Shown in pieces: positions 8,352 to 16,645 of a DNA stretch of 64,000 bases (within the stretch, counting starts at the first letter, position 1; each line of letters opens with the position of its first letter). The translations under genes were made by a program, and so were the position numbers. The stretch is from Neorhizobium populisoli (GTDB lineage Bacteria; Pseudomonadota; Alphaproteobacteria; Rhizobiales; Rhizobiaceae): contig NZ_JAHYCB010000002.1 of NCBI RefSeq assembly GCF_019430945.1, forward strand, positions 62,001 to 126,000, in the 5' to 3' direction. The notes beneath the pieces are model-generated. The model saw nothing but the letters and a program-made list of their open reading frames with translations, made no database searches and was not told the origin of the DNA.

Positions 8352-9131
8352 TCAGCGAGTGCGCTTCAGGAAGCCGTCCGGAGCGACAGTGACGAGGAGC
8401 TTGTTCTCGACCGACTTGTCGATCTCGAATTCCGGATGCTTCTTCAGATATTCGAATACGGCGGTCTTCGGGTTGTCGCCCGGATTCCATGGACGGTCCA
8501 GGAAGAAATCCTTCGGCAGGTCTTCGACGAATGTATCGAACACGGCGCAATAGCAGCCGGGAGTGACGAGGGGAGCGTAGGCCTCCAACTCGGCCAGCAC
8601 GTGATCGTGCGTATGCATGGAATCGAGGCAGACCATGACGCGCTTGTAAGGAGCGGCGGCCGCGTGCACGGCGTCGATGACCTCCTTGGAGATCGAGGAG
8701 CCTTCGAACATCTGGATGCGGCTTGCCATCGGGTGGCTTTCGATCGCTTCGCGATTATGGGCGCGAATATCGATATCGAGGCCGATCACCTTGCGGTTCG
8801 ACTTGGCTGGGTCGATCGTTGTGCCGGCCTCGATCGCGTCGCACATGTCGAGGAGTGCGAGCAGGGAGGCGCTGAGAATCAGCGAACCGCCATGCGCGAT
8901 GCCGGCCTCGATGATCAGGTCCGGCTTGGTGGCCCAGACGAGTTCCTGCATCGCCTGGATATCCTGCGGATACTGAATGATCGGGCGGCCGAGCCAGTCG
9001 AAGTTATAGACATACCGCTTGGCCATCGACATTTCGCGCCAGGCTGAGCTCAGTGCCTGGAATTCCGCATCCTGCGCATAACCGTCGCTGGTGGCTTTGC
9101 GCTCCTGGTTGAATTGTTCGATCGGGTTCAT
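8352..9131 (-). CDS. CmcI/cephalosporin-hydroxylase-family SAM methyltransferase
   Basis: This family comprises SAM-dependent O-methyltransferases, many of which act on sugars of lipopolysaccharides or glycolipids. The N-terminal region MAKRYVYNFDWLGRPIIQYP is characteristic. The SAM-binding loop is LIIEAGIAHGGSLILSAS (about 70-87). VIGLDIDIRAHNREAI follows, and VMVCLDSMHTHDHVLAELEA carries the metal/active-site Asp-His-His pattern. It is the last gene of the minus-strand island, 54 bases after the epimerase gene. Its likely job is O-methylation of the island sugar; the substrate is unknown. Confidence 0.82.
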   Translation of the reverse strand: MNPIEQFNQERKATSDGYAQDAEFQALSSAWREMSMAKRYVYNFDWLGRPIIQYPQDIQAMQELVWATKPDLIIEAGIAHGGSLILSASLLALLDMCDAIEAGTTIDPAKSNRKVIGLDIDIRAHNREAIESHPMASRIQMFEGSSISKEVIDAVHAAAAPYKRVMVCLDSMHTHDHVLAELEAYAPLVTPGCYCAVFDTFVEDLPKDFFLDRPWNPGDNPKTAVFEYLKKHPEFEIDKSVENKLLVTVAPDGFLKRTR

Positions 9132-9185
9132 GGCTGAGGTACCTCTTTGTCGAAAGCTTGCTGATTCGGTTAGGCTGTATGGCGA

Positions 9186-9989
9186 CTAGGCTGGTTGGCG
9201 ATCGAGGATCGTCGGCAGGAAATTGAGAACGGGCGAGGGCGTAAACCCGAATTCGTCCACGATCCTCTCCGTCGCGATCCGCGGGAAGCCGATGACGGGC
9301 GCATTAGCGTCCACTGCCACCGAACAGCCGGTAATCCTGGCGATGCCGGATACCCACGCTTGGTGGGGAAGATCGGTCCCACTCGCCACATTATATATTG
9401 CTTGGCCGCCGTCGAGTGCGATCCGGGTCAGCAGGTCGGCGACGTCGCCGATCCAGATATAGTCCTTGGCTGAAGCCGGATCGCTTCTGAGCTGAATATG
9501 GCCGCGTTGCGCCTCGCGGCACAATTCTCCGACGAATGTGTCAGATTCGGCTTCGTCCGGGCCGATGACGTTGGAGAGCCTGGCGATCCTCACATTCTTC
9601 CGCCCCGACGAAAGGCAGATCGATTCGCCTGTCAGCTTGGAGAGATTGTAGAGATCCGACGGATTGGAAGGCCGTGCCGAAAGCGTGGTCTCCTCATGCG
9701 CCTCGCCGCTATTGGCATAAACGCGGGTAGAGGAAAGATAGAGGAACGAATCAAAATCCGAATCACGCAACAGGTTCGCCGCGACCGAGACATGTGCTTC
9801 GATCGTGTCAAACGGGCGTGTGCGAAAATCCGCTGTCAGTCCGATTGCGTAGATGCAGTGACCGAGATCGCCGCGCTGATCAAAAAAAGTTGAACGCGTC
9901 ATGGCATCGACCTCGTGGCCGAGCGACCGGAGATGCGTGACGAGATACGCCCCGATAAATCCCGATGCGCCGAAGACCGTGAATTTCAT
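9186..9989 (-). CDS. NAD(P)-dependent sugar epimerase/reductase (extended SDR)
   Basis: I start the gene at the ATG at 9989 (MKFTVFGASGFIGAYLVTHL), because the open frame upstream overlaps the acyltransferase gene and lacks family sequence. This start overlaps that gene's stop by four bases (ATGA). The Rossmann motif GASGFIG is at residues 7-13. YLSSTRVYAN and the catalytic YNLSK motif are present. The C-terminal part (YIWIGDVADLLTRIALDGGQ) is typical of NDP-hexose epimerases and 4-ketoreductases. At 267 residues it is slightly short. It probably reduces or epimerises the keto-sugar made by the dehydratase of this island. Confidence 0.82.
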   Translation of the reverse strand: MKFTVFGASGFIGAYLVTHLRSLGHEVDAMTRSTFFDQRGDLGHCIYAIGLTADFRTRPFDTIEAHVSVAANLLRDSDFDSFLYLSSTRVYANSGEAHEETTLSARPSNPSDLYNLSKLTGESICLSSGRKNVRIARLSNVIGPDEAESDTFVGELCREAQRGHIQLRSDPASAKDYIWIGDVADLLTRIALDGGQAIYNVASGTDLPHQAWVSGIARITGCSVAVDANAPVIGFPRIATERIVDEFGFTPSPVLNFLPTILDRQPA

Positions 9990-10483
9990 TCGCGATGCCC
10001 CAGCGTTTTGAGCGGATTGCTGCCGACGATCGAATAGGCGGCGACTTCGCCACGCACAATCGATCCGGCTGCGATGACGCAACCCTGGCGCAGATGCGCG
10101 CCGTCGAGGATAACGCAATTCGCGCCGATCCAGACGTCGTCCTCGATGATGATGCCGCCACGGCTTTCAAGAAAACCCTGCTGGCGAATCAGTTTGCTCT
10201 TGTCCTTGAACGCATGGTTGACCGGCGCGAACGTGCAGTTCGCGGCGACCAGGACATGACTGCCGAAGGTAATGCCGTTGCCGGTATAAAGAACGCAGCC
10301 GCTGTTGATGTAGCAGAAGCTGCCAAGGGTGAGATCGCCGCTGCCGCCCACCGGCTTGATCTTCACGAAACTGTCGATGACGCTGTTTTCGCCGACGACG
10401 ATCTTCGTGCCGCGGGTCGAATCCTCGATGTCGGCGAGCGGGCTTACTCGGGCTGACGGGTGGATATCGATCACGGCCTTCAC
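9986..10483 (-). CDS. Hexapeptide-repeat acyltransferase (sugar O- or N-acetyltransferase)
   Basis: The 165-residue protein is made of left-handed beta-helix hexapeptide repeats (ARVSPLADIEDSTRGTKIVV, GSFCYINSGCVLYTGNGIT, GGIIIEDDVWIGANCVIL). It has the loop HVLVAANCTFAPVNHAFKDK with the His typical of WbbJ/maltose-acetyltransferase-like enzymes. The expected donor is acetyl-CoA. It overlaps the SDR gene and follows the C-methyltransferase gene by 54 bases. An acylation step on the island glycan is inferred. Confidence 0.85.
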   Translation of the reverse strand: MKAVIDIHPSARVSPLADIEDSTRGTKIVVGENSVIDSFVKIKPVGGSGDLTLGSFCYINSGCVLYTGNGITFGSHVLVAANCTFAPVNHAFKDKSKLIRQQGFLESRGGIIIEDDVWIGANCVILDGAHLRQGCVIAAGSIVRGEVAAYSIVGSNPLKTLGHRE

Positions 10484-10537
10484 CTTTGAATGCTGAACGC
10501 CCGCGATGTGCAGGCGCGAATCACCGCAGTAATTCCC

Positions 10538-11761
10538 TTATTGAACCTTCAGGCTCGGCACCGCCGTCACGAACTTGGTGCCCTTTTCGGCCAGATGCGC
10601 GAGCTGCTGGCGTACTTCCTCGGCAATATTCCAGGGCAGGATCATCACATAGTCCGGCCGGCGCTCGGAAATCACGTCGGGATGCAGGATCGGAATATGG
10701 CTGCCGGGCATGAACTTGTTCTGCTTGGCGGCGGCAGCATCGCAGACGAAAGTCAGCAAATCCGGTTTTACGCCAGCGAAGTTCAGGAGAGTATTGCCCT
10801 TGGCCGCTGCGCCGTAAGCGGCGACGGTCTTTCCTTCGCGCTTGGCCTGCAGCAGGAAGGCGAGCGCGTCGTCCTTGACCTTTTCGGCCTTGGTCTGGAA
10901 ATCCGCATAGACCTTGGTGTCTCGCAGGCCGCGGTTTTCTTCTTCGTGCAGCATCGCCTTAACGGCGTCGGTCGTCTCGCGAGCATCGTCCTTGTGGCAG
11001 CCATAGACGCGCAGGCTGCCGCCATGGGTCGGCAGTTCCTCGACGTCGAACACGCGCAGGCCCGCAGCTTCGAAAATCGTTCCGACCGTAAACAGCGAGA
11101 GATAGGAGAAGTGCTCGTGATAGACTGTGTCGAACTGGTTCTGCTCGATCAGCCGCATGACATGCGGGAATTCCAGGGTGATCGTGCCGCCGGCCTTCAG
11201 AGCCGTCTTCATTCCACGGGTGAAATCGTTGATGTCGGGCACGTGCGCATAGACATTGTTGCCGAGGATGAGATCGGCGCTCTTGCCCATGCCGACCAGC
11301 GACTTGGCGAAATCCTCGCCGAAGAATTCGCGGATGACCGGAATGCCGAGCGCCTGGGCGGCCTCTGCGGTGCTGTCGGTCGGCTCGACGCCCAGGCAGG
11401 GAATGCCGGCGGCCACGAAATTTTTCAGGAGATAACCGTCATTCGAGGCGATCTCGATGACCATGCTGTCCTTGCCAAGGTTCAGCCGCTTGGTGATCAT
11501 CTCGACATAACGCGCCGCATGCGCCAGCCAGCCCTTCGATGCGCTGGAGAAATAGGCGTAGTCCGGGCTGAAAAGTGATTCGGCGGATGCGTAATCCTCC
11601 GTCTGCACCAGCCAGCATTCCTCGCAGACCTTCAGCCGCAGCGGAAAATAAAGCTCCGGCGCGGAAAGGGCCTCAGCCGTGAGATAGGCGTTGGACGGCG
11701 GCGCGAAGCCGAGGTCGAGAAAATCGCAGGCAAGCGTGCTGTCGCAATGGCGGCATTTCAT
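10538..11761 (-). CDS. Sugar C-methyltransferase (NovU/TylCIII-like, zinc-binding N terminus)
   Basis: The protein starts MKCRHCDSTLACDFLDLGF, a CxxC zinc-binding N-terminal domain followed by APPSNAYL, the hallmark of NDP-4-keto-6-deoxyhexose C-methyltransferases. The SAM-binding region is MVIEIASNDGYLLKNFVAAG (about 100-119) and is followed by CLGVEPTDSTAEAAQALGI. HVMRLIEQNQFDTVYHEHFS (about 205-224) is the conserved catalytic segment. The C-terminal third (VAAYGAAAKGNTLLNFAGVK) is the companion domain. Length 407 is normal. The start overlaps the epimerase gene's stop. It predicts a branched, C-methylated sugar. Confidence 0.9.
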   Translation of the reverse strand: MKCRHCDSTLACDFLDLGFAPPSNAYLTAEALSAPELYFPLRLKVCEECWLVQTEDYASAESLFSPDYAYFSSASKGWLAHAARYVEMITKRLNLGKDSMVIEIASNDGYLLKNFVAAGIPCLGVEPTDSTAEAAQALGIPVIREFFGEDFAKSLVGMGKSADLILGNNVYAHVPDINDFTRGMKTALKAGGTITLEFPHVMRLIEQNQFDTVYHEHFSYLSLFTVGTIFEAAGLRVFDVEELPTHGGSLRVYGCHKDDARETTDAVKAMLHEEENRGLRDTKVYADFQTKAEKVKDDALAFLLQAKREGKTVAAYGAAAKGNTLLNFAGVKPDLLTFVCDAAAAKQNKFMPGSHIPILHPDVISERRPDYVMILPWNIAEEVRQQLAHLAEKGTKFVTAVPSLKVQ

Positions 11762-12318
11762 AACGTCAGTCCCGTAAATTGCTCTGTCAGGTTCGGGTGG
11801 CGGCGATCCCGCTCCGACATTTCGGTGATTTCGAGCGGCCAGCTAATGCCGAGCGCCGGATCGAGCGCGCTGAGCGCCCCTTCCGAGCCCGGCGCATAAG
11901 GCACGGAGTGAAAATACAGCATTTCGCAATCGTCCGTCAGTGTCTGAAACCCGTGCGCAAAGCCTTCGGGAATGAGCAGCGATCGGCGATTTTCGGCGGA
12001 AAGCTCTTCCGCATGCCATTTCAGAAAAGTCGGCGAATCAGCGCGAAGATCGACGGCGATATCGAGCACCGCACCGCGCATGCAGTTGACCAGCTTCATC
12101 TCCGAATGCGGCGGCTGCTGGAAATGCATGCCGCGCAGCGTGCCCCGTTTTGCAGTCATCGTCAGATTGATCTGCGCAATCGGTTTCGCCCATCCAGCCT
12201 GCGCCAGTTCTTCCGCACAAAACATGCGCGACAGGAAGCCGCGCGAATCGCCAAGGTTCTGACGTTCGACAAGCTTCAGGCCGGAGAGCGGCAGGTCGAT
12301 GACGGTGAATCGGCTCAA
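11758..12318 (-). CDS. dTDP-4-dehydrorhamnose 3,5-epimerase-like (RmlC/RfbC family)
   Basis: I place the start at TTG 12318 (SRFTVIDLPLSGLKLVERQN follows), which overlaps the dehydratase stop as TTGA and removes a non-family N-terminal extension. The cupin-fold family motifs are present: DSRGFLSRMFCAEELAQAGW, RGTLRGMHFQQPPHSEMKL, VLDIAVDLRADSPTFLKWH, IPEGFAHGFQTLTDDCEMLY. At 186 residues it is of normal length. In this setting it would epimerise C3 and/or C5 of a CDP-4-keto-6-deoxyhexose rather than a dTDP sugar; that is inference from the neighbouring CDP-glucose genes. Confidence 0.88.
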   Translation of the reverse strand: MSRFTVIDLPLSGLKLVERQNLGDSRGFLSRMFCAEELAQAGWAKPIAQINLTMTAKRGTLRGMHFQQPPHSEMKLVNCMRGAVLDIAVDLRADSPTFLKWHAEELSAENRRSLLIPEGFAHGFQTLTDDCEMLYFHSVPYAPGSEGALSALDPALGISWPLEITEMSERDRRHPNLTEQFTGLTL

Positions 12319-13382
12319 GCGACAGCCTCGTATTCGGCGATCTCGGCCTCGCAAAGCGTACGGGCGTCGGCGCCATCATGCTGCGCACGATACCATTTCA
12401 TGGTCCGTGATACGGCTTCGGTCAGCGCCCATCTTGGCTCGATATTCAGCACATGGCGAGCCTTGGCGGTTTCCAGCGCCAGCCATCCCGCTTCGTGCGG
12501 CCCTTCGGTGCCGTCGCCGTAAACCACCTCGCCGCGGCCATAAGCTGCCCGGGCGATCTCGATAACCTGGCGCACCGGTGCCGCCTCATGGCTTACCGGT
12601 CCGAAATTGTAACTGTCGGCAAGGCTCGCATCGCTCCAGAGGCGCTCGGCGAGGACCAGATAGGCGGAAAGCGGTTCCAGAACGTGCTGCCACGGCCGCT
12701 TCGCCTCCGGGCGACGAACGCTCAATAGGGTACCGGACTGCCAGGCGCGGACCGCATCCGGCAGAAGCCGATCCGTTGACCAGTCGCCGCCGCCGATGAC
12801 ATTGCCGGCGCGGGCGCTTGCCACCGCAACACCGTTCTCGCGCAGAAAACTGTCGCGATAGCTCGAAACCACGATCTCGCAGGCAGCCTTGCTGGCGCTG
12901 TAGGGATCGTGACCGCCGAGCTGGTCGGTTTCACGGTAAGGGAAGGAATGTTCGAGGTTGCGATAGACCTTGTCGGTCGTGACAGCGACGACGACGCGGG
13001 CCGACGGGATGGACCGGACAGCCTCGAGCAGATTGGCTGTGCCGAGCACGTTGGTCGCAAAGGTTCCGATCGGGTCCTGGTAGCTTGGGCGCACCAAGGC
13101 CTGAGCGGCGAGATGCAGCACAATATCCGGCGCGGCGTTGCGGGCGATTTCGGCCAGTTTCGCCTGGTCCCGGATATCCTGAAAATGGCTCGCTTCGATA
13201 TGCGAACCTGCAAGTACGAAGAGGTTTGGTTCGGCAGTTGGCGCAAGCGAAACGCCCGTCACCTTGGCGCCCATCCGGGCAAGCCAGATGGCAAGCCAGG
13301 AGCCCTTGAAGCCGGAATGCCCGGTCAAAAGAACCTTTTTGCCATGCCAGAAAGCGTGATCAGGTCGGGCGCCACCGCTCAT
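12315..13382 (-). CDS. rfbG: CDP-glucose 4,6-dehydratase
   Basis: This enzyme converts CDP-glucose to CDP-4-keto-6-deoxyglucose. I start at ATG 13382, which shares one base with the stop of the cytidylyltransferase gene (TAATG). The longer open frame is not family sequence. The NAD-binding motif GHSGFKGSWLAIWLARMGAK lies near residues 18-37. DIVLHLAAQALVRPSY is diagnostic of the CDP-glucose subfamily. The catalytic YSASK motif is in PYSASKAACE. Length of 355 residues is normal. It is the second step of the island pathway. Confidence 0.93.
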   Translation of the reverse strand: MSGGARPDHAFWHGKKVLLTGHSGFKGSWLAIWLARMGAKVTGVSLAPTAEPNLFVLAGSHIEASHFQDIRDQAKLAEIARNAAPDIVLHLAAQALVRPSYQDPIGTFATNVLGTANLLEAVRSIPSARVVVAVTTDKVYRNLEHSFPYRETDQLGGHDPYSASKAACEIVVSSYRDSFLRENGVAVASARAGNVIGGGDWSTDRLLPDAVRAWQSGTLLSVRRPEAKRPWQHVLEPLSAYLVLAERLWSDASLADSYNFGPVSHEAAPVRQVIEIARAAYGRGEVVYGDGTEGPHEAGWLALETAKARHVLNIEPRWALTEAVSRTMKWYRAQHDGADARTLCEAEIAEYEAVA

Positions 13383-14152
13383 TACCAGATTTTCCACGGT
13401 GCTTTGCCGGAAGCCCAGAGGTCTTCGAGCATGTTCTTTTCGCGCAGCGTATCCATCGGCTGCCAGAATCCGTCGTGTTCGTAGGCCATCATTTCGCCCT
13501 GCGAAGCGAGATTCATCATGGGAGCGGATTCCCATGGAATGGTGTCGCCCTCGATCATGTCGAGGCATTTCGGCGACAGAACGAAGAAGCCGCCATTGAT
13601 CAGGCCGCCGTCGCCGCGTGGCTTCTCCACGAAGCCGGTGACCTTGTTTCCGTCACGCTCCAGCGCGCCGTAGCGGCCCGGGGGATGAACCGCGGTGACG
13701 GTCGCCAGCTTGCCGTGTTCGCGATGGAACTTGATGGTTTCGCCGATATTGACGTCGCTGAGGCCGTCGCCATAGGTGAAGCAGAAGCTGTCTTCGGTCC
13801 GAAGATATTCGCCGACACGCTTCAGGCGGCCGCCAGTCATCGTGGCTTCGCCGGTATCGATCAACGTGACCTTCCAGGGATCTGCGCTGCGGCGATGCAC
13901 CTGCATCTCGTTATAGGCCATGTCGAACGTCACGTCGGACATATGCAGGAAGTAGTTCGCGAAATACTCCTTGATGACGTAGCCTTTGTAGCCGCAGCAG
14001 ATGATGAACTCGTTCACGCCATGGGCGGAATAGAGTTTCATGATGTGCCAGAGGATCGGCCGGCCGCCGATCTCGATCATCGGTTTCGGCCGAAGGTGCG
14101 TCTCTTCGGAAATTCGGGTTCCCAGCCCACCGGCCAGAATGACAGCTTTCAC
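13382..14152 (-). CDS. rfbF: Glucose-1-phosphate cytidylyltransferase
   Basis: This enzyme makes CDP-glucose from CTP and glucose-1-phosphate. The nucleotidyltransferase signature [20 protein letters not shown] begins near residue 5. [17 protein letters not shown] and [19 protein letters not shown] are typical of RfbF. I prefer GTG 14152, preceded by GGGAG at proper spacing; an upstream ATG at 14170 would add six residues. With the GTG start the protein has 256 residues, the usual length. It opens the nucleotide-sugar section of the island. Confidence 0.93.
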   Translation of the reverse strand: MKAVILAGGLGTRISEETHLRPKPMIEIGGRPILWHIMKLYSAHGVNEFIICCGYKGYVIKEYFANYFLHMSDVTFDMAYNEMQVHRRSADPWKVTLIDTGEATMTGGRLKRVGEYLRTEDSFCFTYGDGLSDVNIGETIKFHREHGKLATVTAVHPPGRYGALERDGNKVTGFVEKPRGDGGLINGGFFVLSPKCLDMIEGDTIPWESAPMMNLASQGEMMAYEHDGFWQPMDTLREKNMLEDLWASGKAPWKIW

Positions 14153-14249
14153 GTTTATCTCCCTGCCCATAGGGCGGAACCATCGCCCGTCGGCTCCGCC
14201 TTATTCGATCCGGTGCTACGGACCGGCTGACTTATGAGGCCATTCCTTC

Positions 14250-15491
14250 TTACAGGAGAATGGTCTGGATGAGGTCGTCCTGGGCGAAAACGAGGTTGGG
14301 ATCATATCCCTGTTCCACGTAGCGTTCGCGCTGATCCGGCGTGAATACCAGTACGGCCGTCTTTTCGATGAAGTCCTTGGTGGGCGCCTCGGGTTCGTCC
14401 ACGATCGCGATACGCTCCGGGAAATTGACCTTGCGGATGCGCTCTTTGAGGATGATCGTGTCGAGGAAGCCGGACAGGACAAGGTTTTCGACGCCGCCGG
14501 CTGCATTGACCTGCCAGGCAAGCGTTTCGAGCGCTGCAGCAAGCAACAGGCCTTCACGGGCCGCAACCACTTCCGGATGCTGGTCCAGGCCGCCGTACAT
14601 CAGGCGTGTGTAGACTTCATAGGCCTTGACGAACTGACGCGAGCCGAGCAGCAGCCGAAGCGCTACCGTCATGCGGATCAGCGTGAACATCTTGCACATG
14701 TAATCCTGGGTGAACTTGTCGTTCTCCCCGCTGGCGATCTGGCCGCGCTTGGTGCCGAAATACAGGAAGTATTCCAGACCGCCGCGATACTGGTCCCAGC
14801 CGGACATTGCGATCTCGTGGCCACCCTGCGGACGGTCGCGGCCGAGTTCGGAGCGAATCACCTGCTGGTAGAACGGCGTCTTCAGGAATGCGATGTCGCC
14901 CTGGTCGAGGAAATGCGCCAGCAACGGGAAGGCGTAGAAGCAGATATCGCGCGGAACCCAGGTCGTGCGCAGCGCACTGGTGCGGAAAACGGCGATTTCC
15001 GGGAAAATGTGCTTGTTGTAGATGAAGTTGAAGACTTCGCCGAAGCTGCGGCGCTGGAAGATGACATCTTCTTCGAGACGATAGAAGATATCCATTTCGC
15101 GTTCGAGAATGCCGTCATAGGTCCACCACGGAGCATGGCAGACGTTGACCGCGGGGTTGTCGTCCATGAACTTCAGGGCGTTCAGCAGGCCTTCGTAGAT
15201 CAGTCGGTCGTCATCTGCGACATAGACCGAATATTCGCCATGGGCGCGCCGGTAGGTGCCGTTGACGTTGACGAACGGGCCGTTATTTTCCGGGCGCAGA
15301 AAGTAGCGGATCGGCATGTCAGCCGCGAACTCCTGCACGACTTCCGTCGTGTTGTCCGTTGAAGCATTATCCGAGATCACGATTTCATAGGCGAAATCAA
15401 ACGAGAACGCCTTGATCCGCTGCAGGCAGGTCCGCAGGTGGGCGGCTCGATTATATGTCGGAATGCAGATGCTGAGCTTGATGGGATTCAC
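14250..15491 (-). CDS. Family 2 glycosyltransferase with long C-terminal domain
   Basis: The start is GTG (15491) after a GAGGA ribosome site. The N-terminal GT-A domain opens with KLSICIPTYNRAAHLRTCLQ. It has EIVISDNASTDNTTEVVQEF and a metal-binding DDD in YVADDDRLIYEG (about residues 91-102). The last 170 residues are helical and contain no motif I recognise. No membrane helices are evident, so it is likely cytoplasmic. It is the first gene of the island and is the obvious candidate to transfer the island's CDP-sugar. The acceptor is unknown; flagellin glycan is a hypothesis. Confidence 0.88.
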   Translation of the reverse strand: MNPIKLSICIPTYNRAAHLRTCLQRIKAFSFDFAYEIVISDNASTDNTTEVVQEFAADMPIRYFLRPENNGPFVNVNGTYRRAHGEYSVYVADDDRLIYEGLLNALKFMDDNPAVNVCHAPWWTYDGILEREMDIFYRLEEDVIFQRRSFGEVFNFIYNKHIFPEIAVFRTSALRTTWVPRDICFYAFPLLAHFLDQGDIAFLKTPFYQQVIRSELGRDRPQGGHEIAMSGWDQYRGGLEYFLYFGTKRGQIASGENDKFTQDYMCKMFTLIRMTVALRLLLGSRQFVKAYEVYTRLMYGGLDQHPEVVAAREGLLLAAALETLAWQVNAAGGVENLVLSGFLDTIILKERIRKVNFPERIAIVDEPEAPTKDFIEKTAVLVFTPDQRERYVEQGYDPNLVFAQDDLIQTILL

Positions 15492-15825
15492 TGAGGTTTC
15501 CTCGACCGGGGTTTCGAGCGGCGGGTTCCCGCTTCAGGGCGGAACACGTGCGAATGGGATGTCGGTGCTCTGATTCGGTTTCCCGGTCCAATCACCGTCT
15601 GATTCGTTCAGGTTCCCGCGCCATCATGACATTGTTGAATTCGACCCTAGGGATTGAGGCTTGTGCAAAACTGAAGCCCAGCCGGGCAAATCTCGGAGAA
15701 AATTGGACGCTGCCCGGCCCTGATGACCATCTTTCTGTTCACGACTTTTGGACGGGGCCGTTAAGACGTTGACCGCAAATCGCCACGGTGTCTAACCAAG
15801 GTGACCAAAAGGACTTCGTGATCGC
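15492..15825 (+). promoter_or_regulatory. Intergenic region upstream of fliP and of the island
   Basis: No convincing gene is present in these 334 bases. It holds an inverted repeat (GCCGGGCA 15681-15688 with TGCCCGGC 15711-15718). A weak promoter-like pair also occurs, GTTGAC (15768-15773) and CTAACC (15792-15797) with an 18-base spacer. Because fliP is cut off from fliL by a terminator and opposite-strand genes, a fliP promoter should lie here. Confidence 0.4.
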
Positions 15826-15832
15826 ATGATTC
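15815..15832. repeat. Right copy of island-flanking direct repeat (start of fliP)
   Basis: TTCGTGATCG (15815-15824) followed at once by CATGATTC (15825-15832) repeats the end of fliL at 8226-8249. The second part contains the fliP start codon. It is the right-hand partner of the junction duplication. Confidence 0.55.
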
Positions 15833-16563
15833 GGCTGATCTATCTGCTTGTCGCCCTGATCGCGATGCCTGGGCTCGCACTTGCCCAGCAATCGCCGGCG
15901 GATCTATTGAATCTGCCGGTAGACGGCTCTGCCGCCGCCTGGATTATCCGTACGTTCGGCCTTCTGACCGTTCTTTCGGTCGCGCCGGGCATTCTGATGA
16001 TGGTCACGAGCTTTCCGCGCTTCGTGATCGCTTTCTCCATCCTGCGTTCCGGCATGGGCCTGGCAACGACGCCATCGAACATGATTCTCGTGTCCATGGC
16101 GCTCTTCATGACGTTCTACGTCATGGCGCCGACCTTTGACCGGGCCTGGAATGAGGGCGCGCAGCCTCTTCTCCAAAACCAGATCACGGAAGCCGAGGCG
16201 GTGCAGCGCATTGCGGAACCCTTCCGTGTCTTCATGTCTGCCAATACGCGTGACAAGGATTTGCAGCTTTTCGTGGAGATTGCCCGCGAAAGGAATCAGT
16301 CCGTCGGCACGCCGCAGGCGATCGACTATCGCGTTCTGGTCCCGGCTTTCATGCTTTCGGAAATCCGCCGCGGTTTCGAAATCGGCTTCCTGATCATCCT
16401 GCCGTTCCTCGTCATCGACATGATCGTCGCCGCCATCACCATGGCGATGGGTATGATGATGCTGCCGCCGACCTCCATCTCCCTGCCGTTCAAGATCCTT
16501 TTCTTCGTCTTGATCGACGGCTGGAATCTTCTGGTCGGAAGCCTCGTGCGGTCCTTCGGTTAA
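15826..16563 (+). CDS. fliP: Flagellar type III export gate protein FliP
   Basis: FliP forms the core of the export gate with FliQ and FliR. It has a cleavable signal (ends near LALAQQ) and then the FliP core: SVAPGILMMVTSFPRFVIAF, then SILRSGMGLATTPSNM. The C-terminal half has VLVPAFMLSEIRRGFEIGFL and MGMMMLPPTSISLPFKI. Four membrane helices remain after signal cleavage. Length 245 is normal. The gene is intact despite isolation from fliL. A terminator follows. Confidence 0.97.
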   Translation: MIRLIYLLVALIAMPGLALAQQSPADLLNLPVDGSAAAWIIRTFGLLTVLSVAPGILMMVTSFPRFVIAFSILRSGMGLATTPSNMILVSMALFMTFYVMAPTFDRAWNEGAQPLLQNQITEAEAVQRIAEPFRVFMSANTRDKDLQLFVEIARERNQSVGTPQAIDYRVLVPAFMLSEIRRGFEIGFLIILPFLVIDMIVAAITMAMGMMMLPPTSISLPFKILFFVLIDGWNLLVGSLVRSFG

Positions 16564-16582
16564 GCGCAAAACACCGGACAAA

Positions 16583-16609
16583 AGAAAAGCGGCCGGTTAA
16601 ACCGGCCGC
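16583..16609. terminator. Bidirectional terminator between fliP and the GT41 gene
   Basis: Stem GCGGCCGGTT (16589-16598) pairs with AACCGGCCGC (16600-16609). An A-rich stretch (AAAAGAAAA) on the left would be a U tract for the minus-strand gene ending at 16646. The right side is less T-rich. Confidence 0.7.
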
Positions 16610-16645
16610 CGTATTGTATTGCATTATCAACGATGAATGCGCTGT

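Noticed and set aside
10490..11578. 362-codon plus-strand frame in the sugar island
   Set aside because: Lies opposite the C-methyltransferase, which has clear zinc and SAM motifs.
15548..15772. 74-codon frame upstream of fliP
   Set aside because: No recognisable protein features; the region is better explained as intergenic.
8262..15825. Island as a transposon or integrative element
   Set aside because: No integrase, transposase or tRNA end is present. Only short junction repeats are seen, so simple recombination-mediated insertion is preferred.
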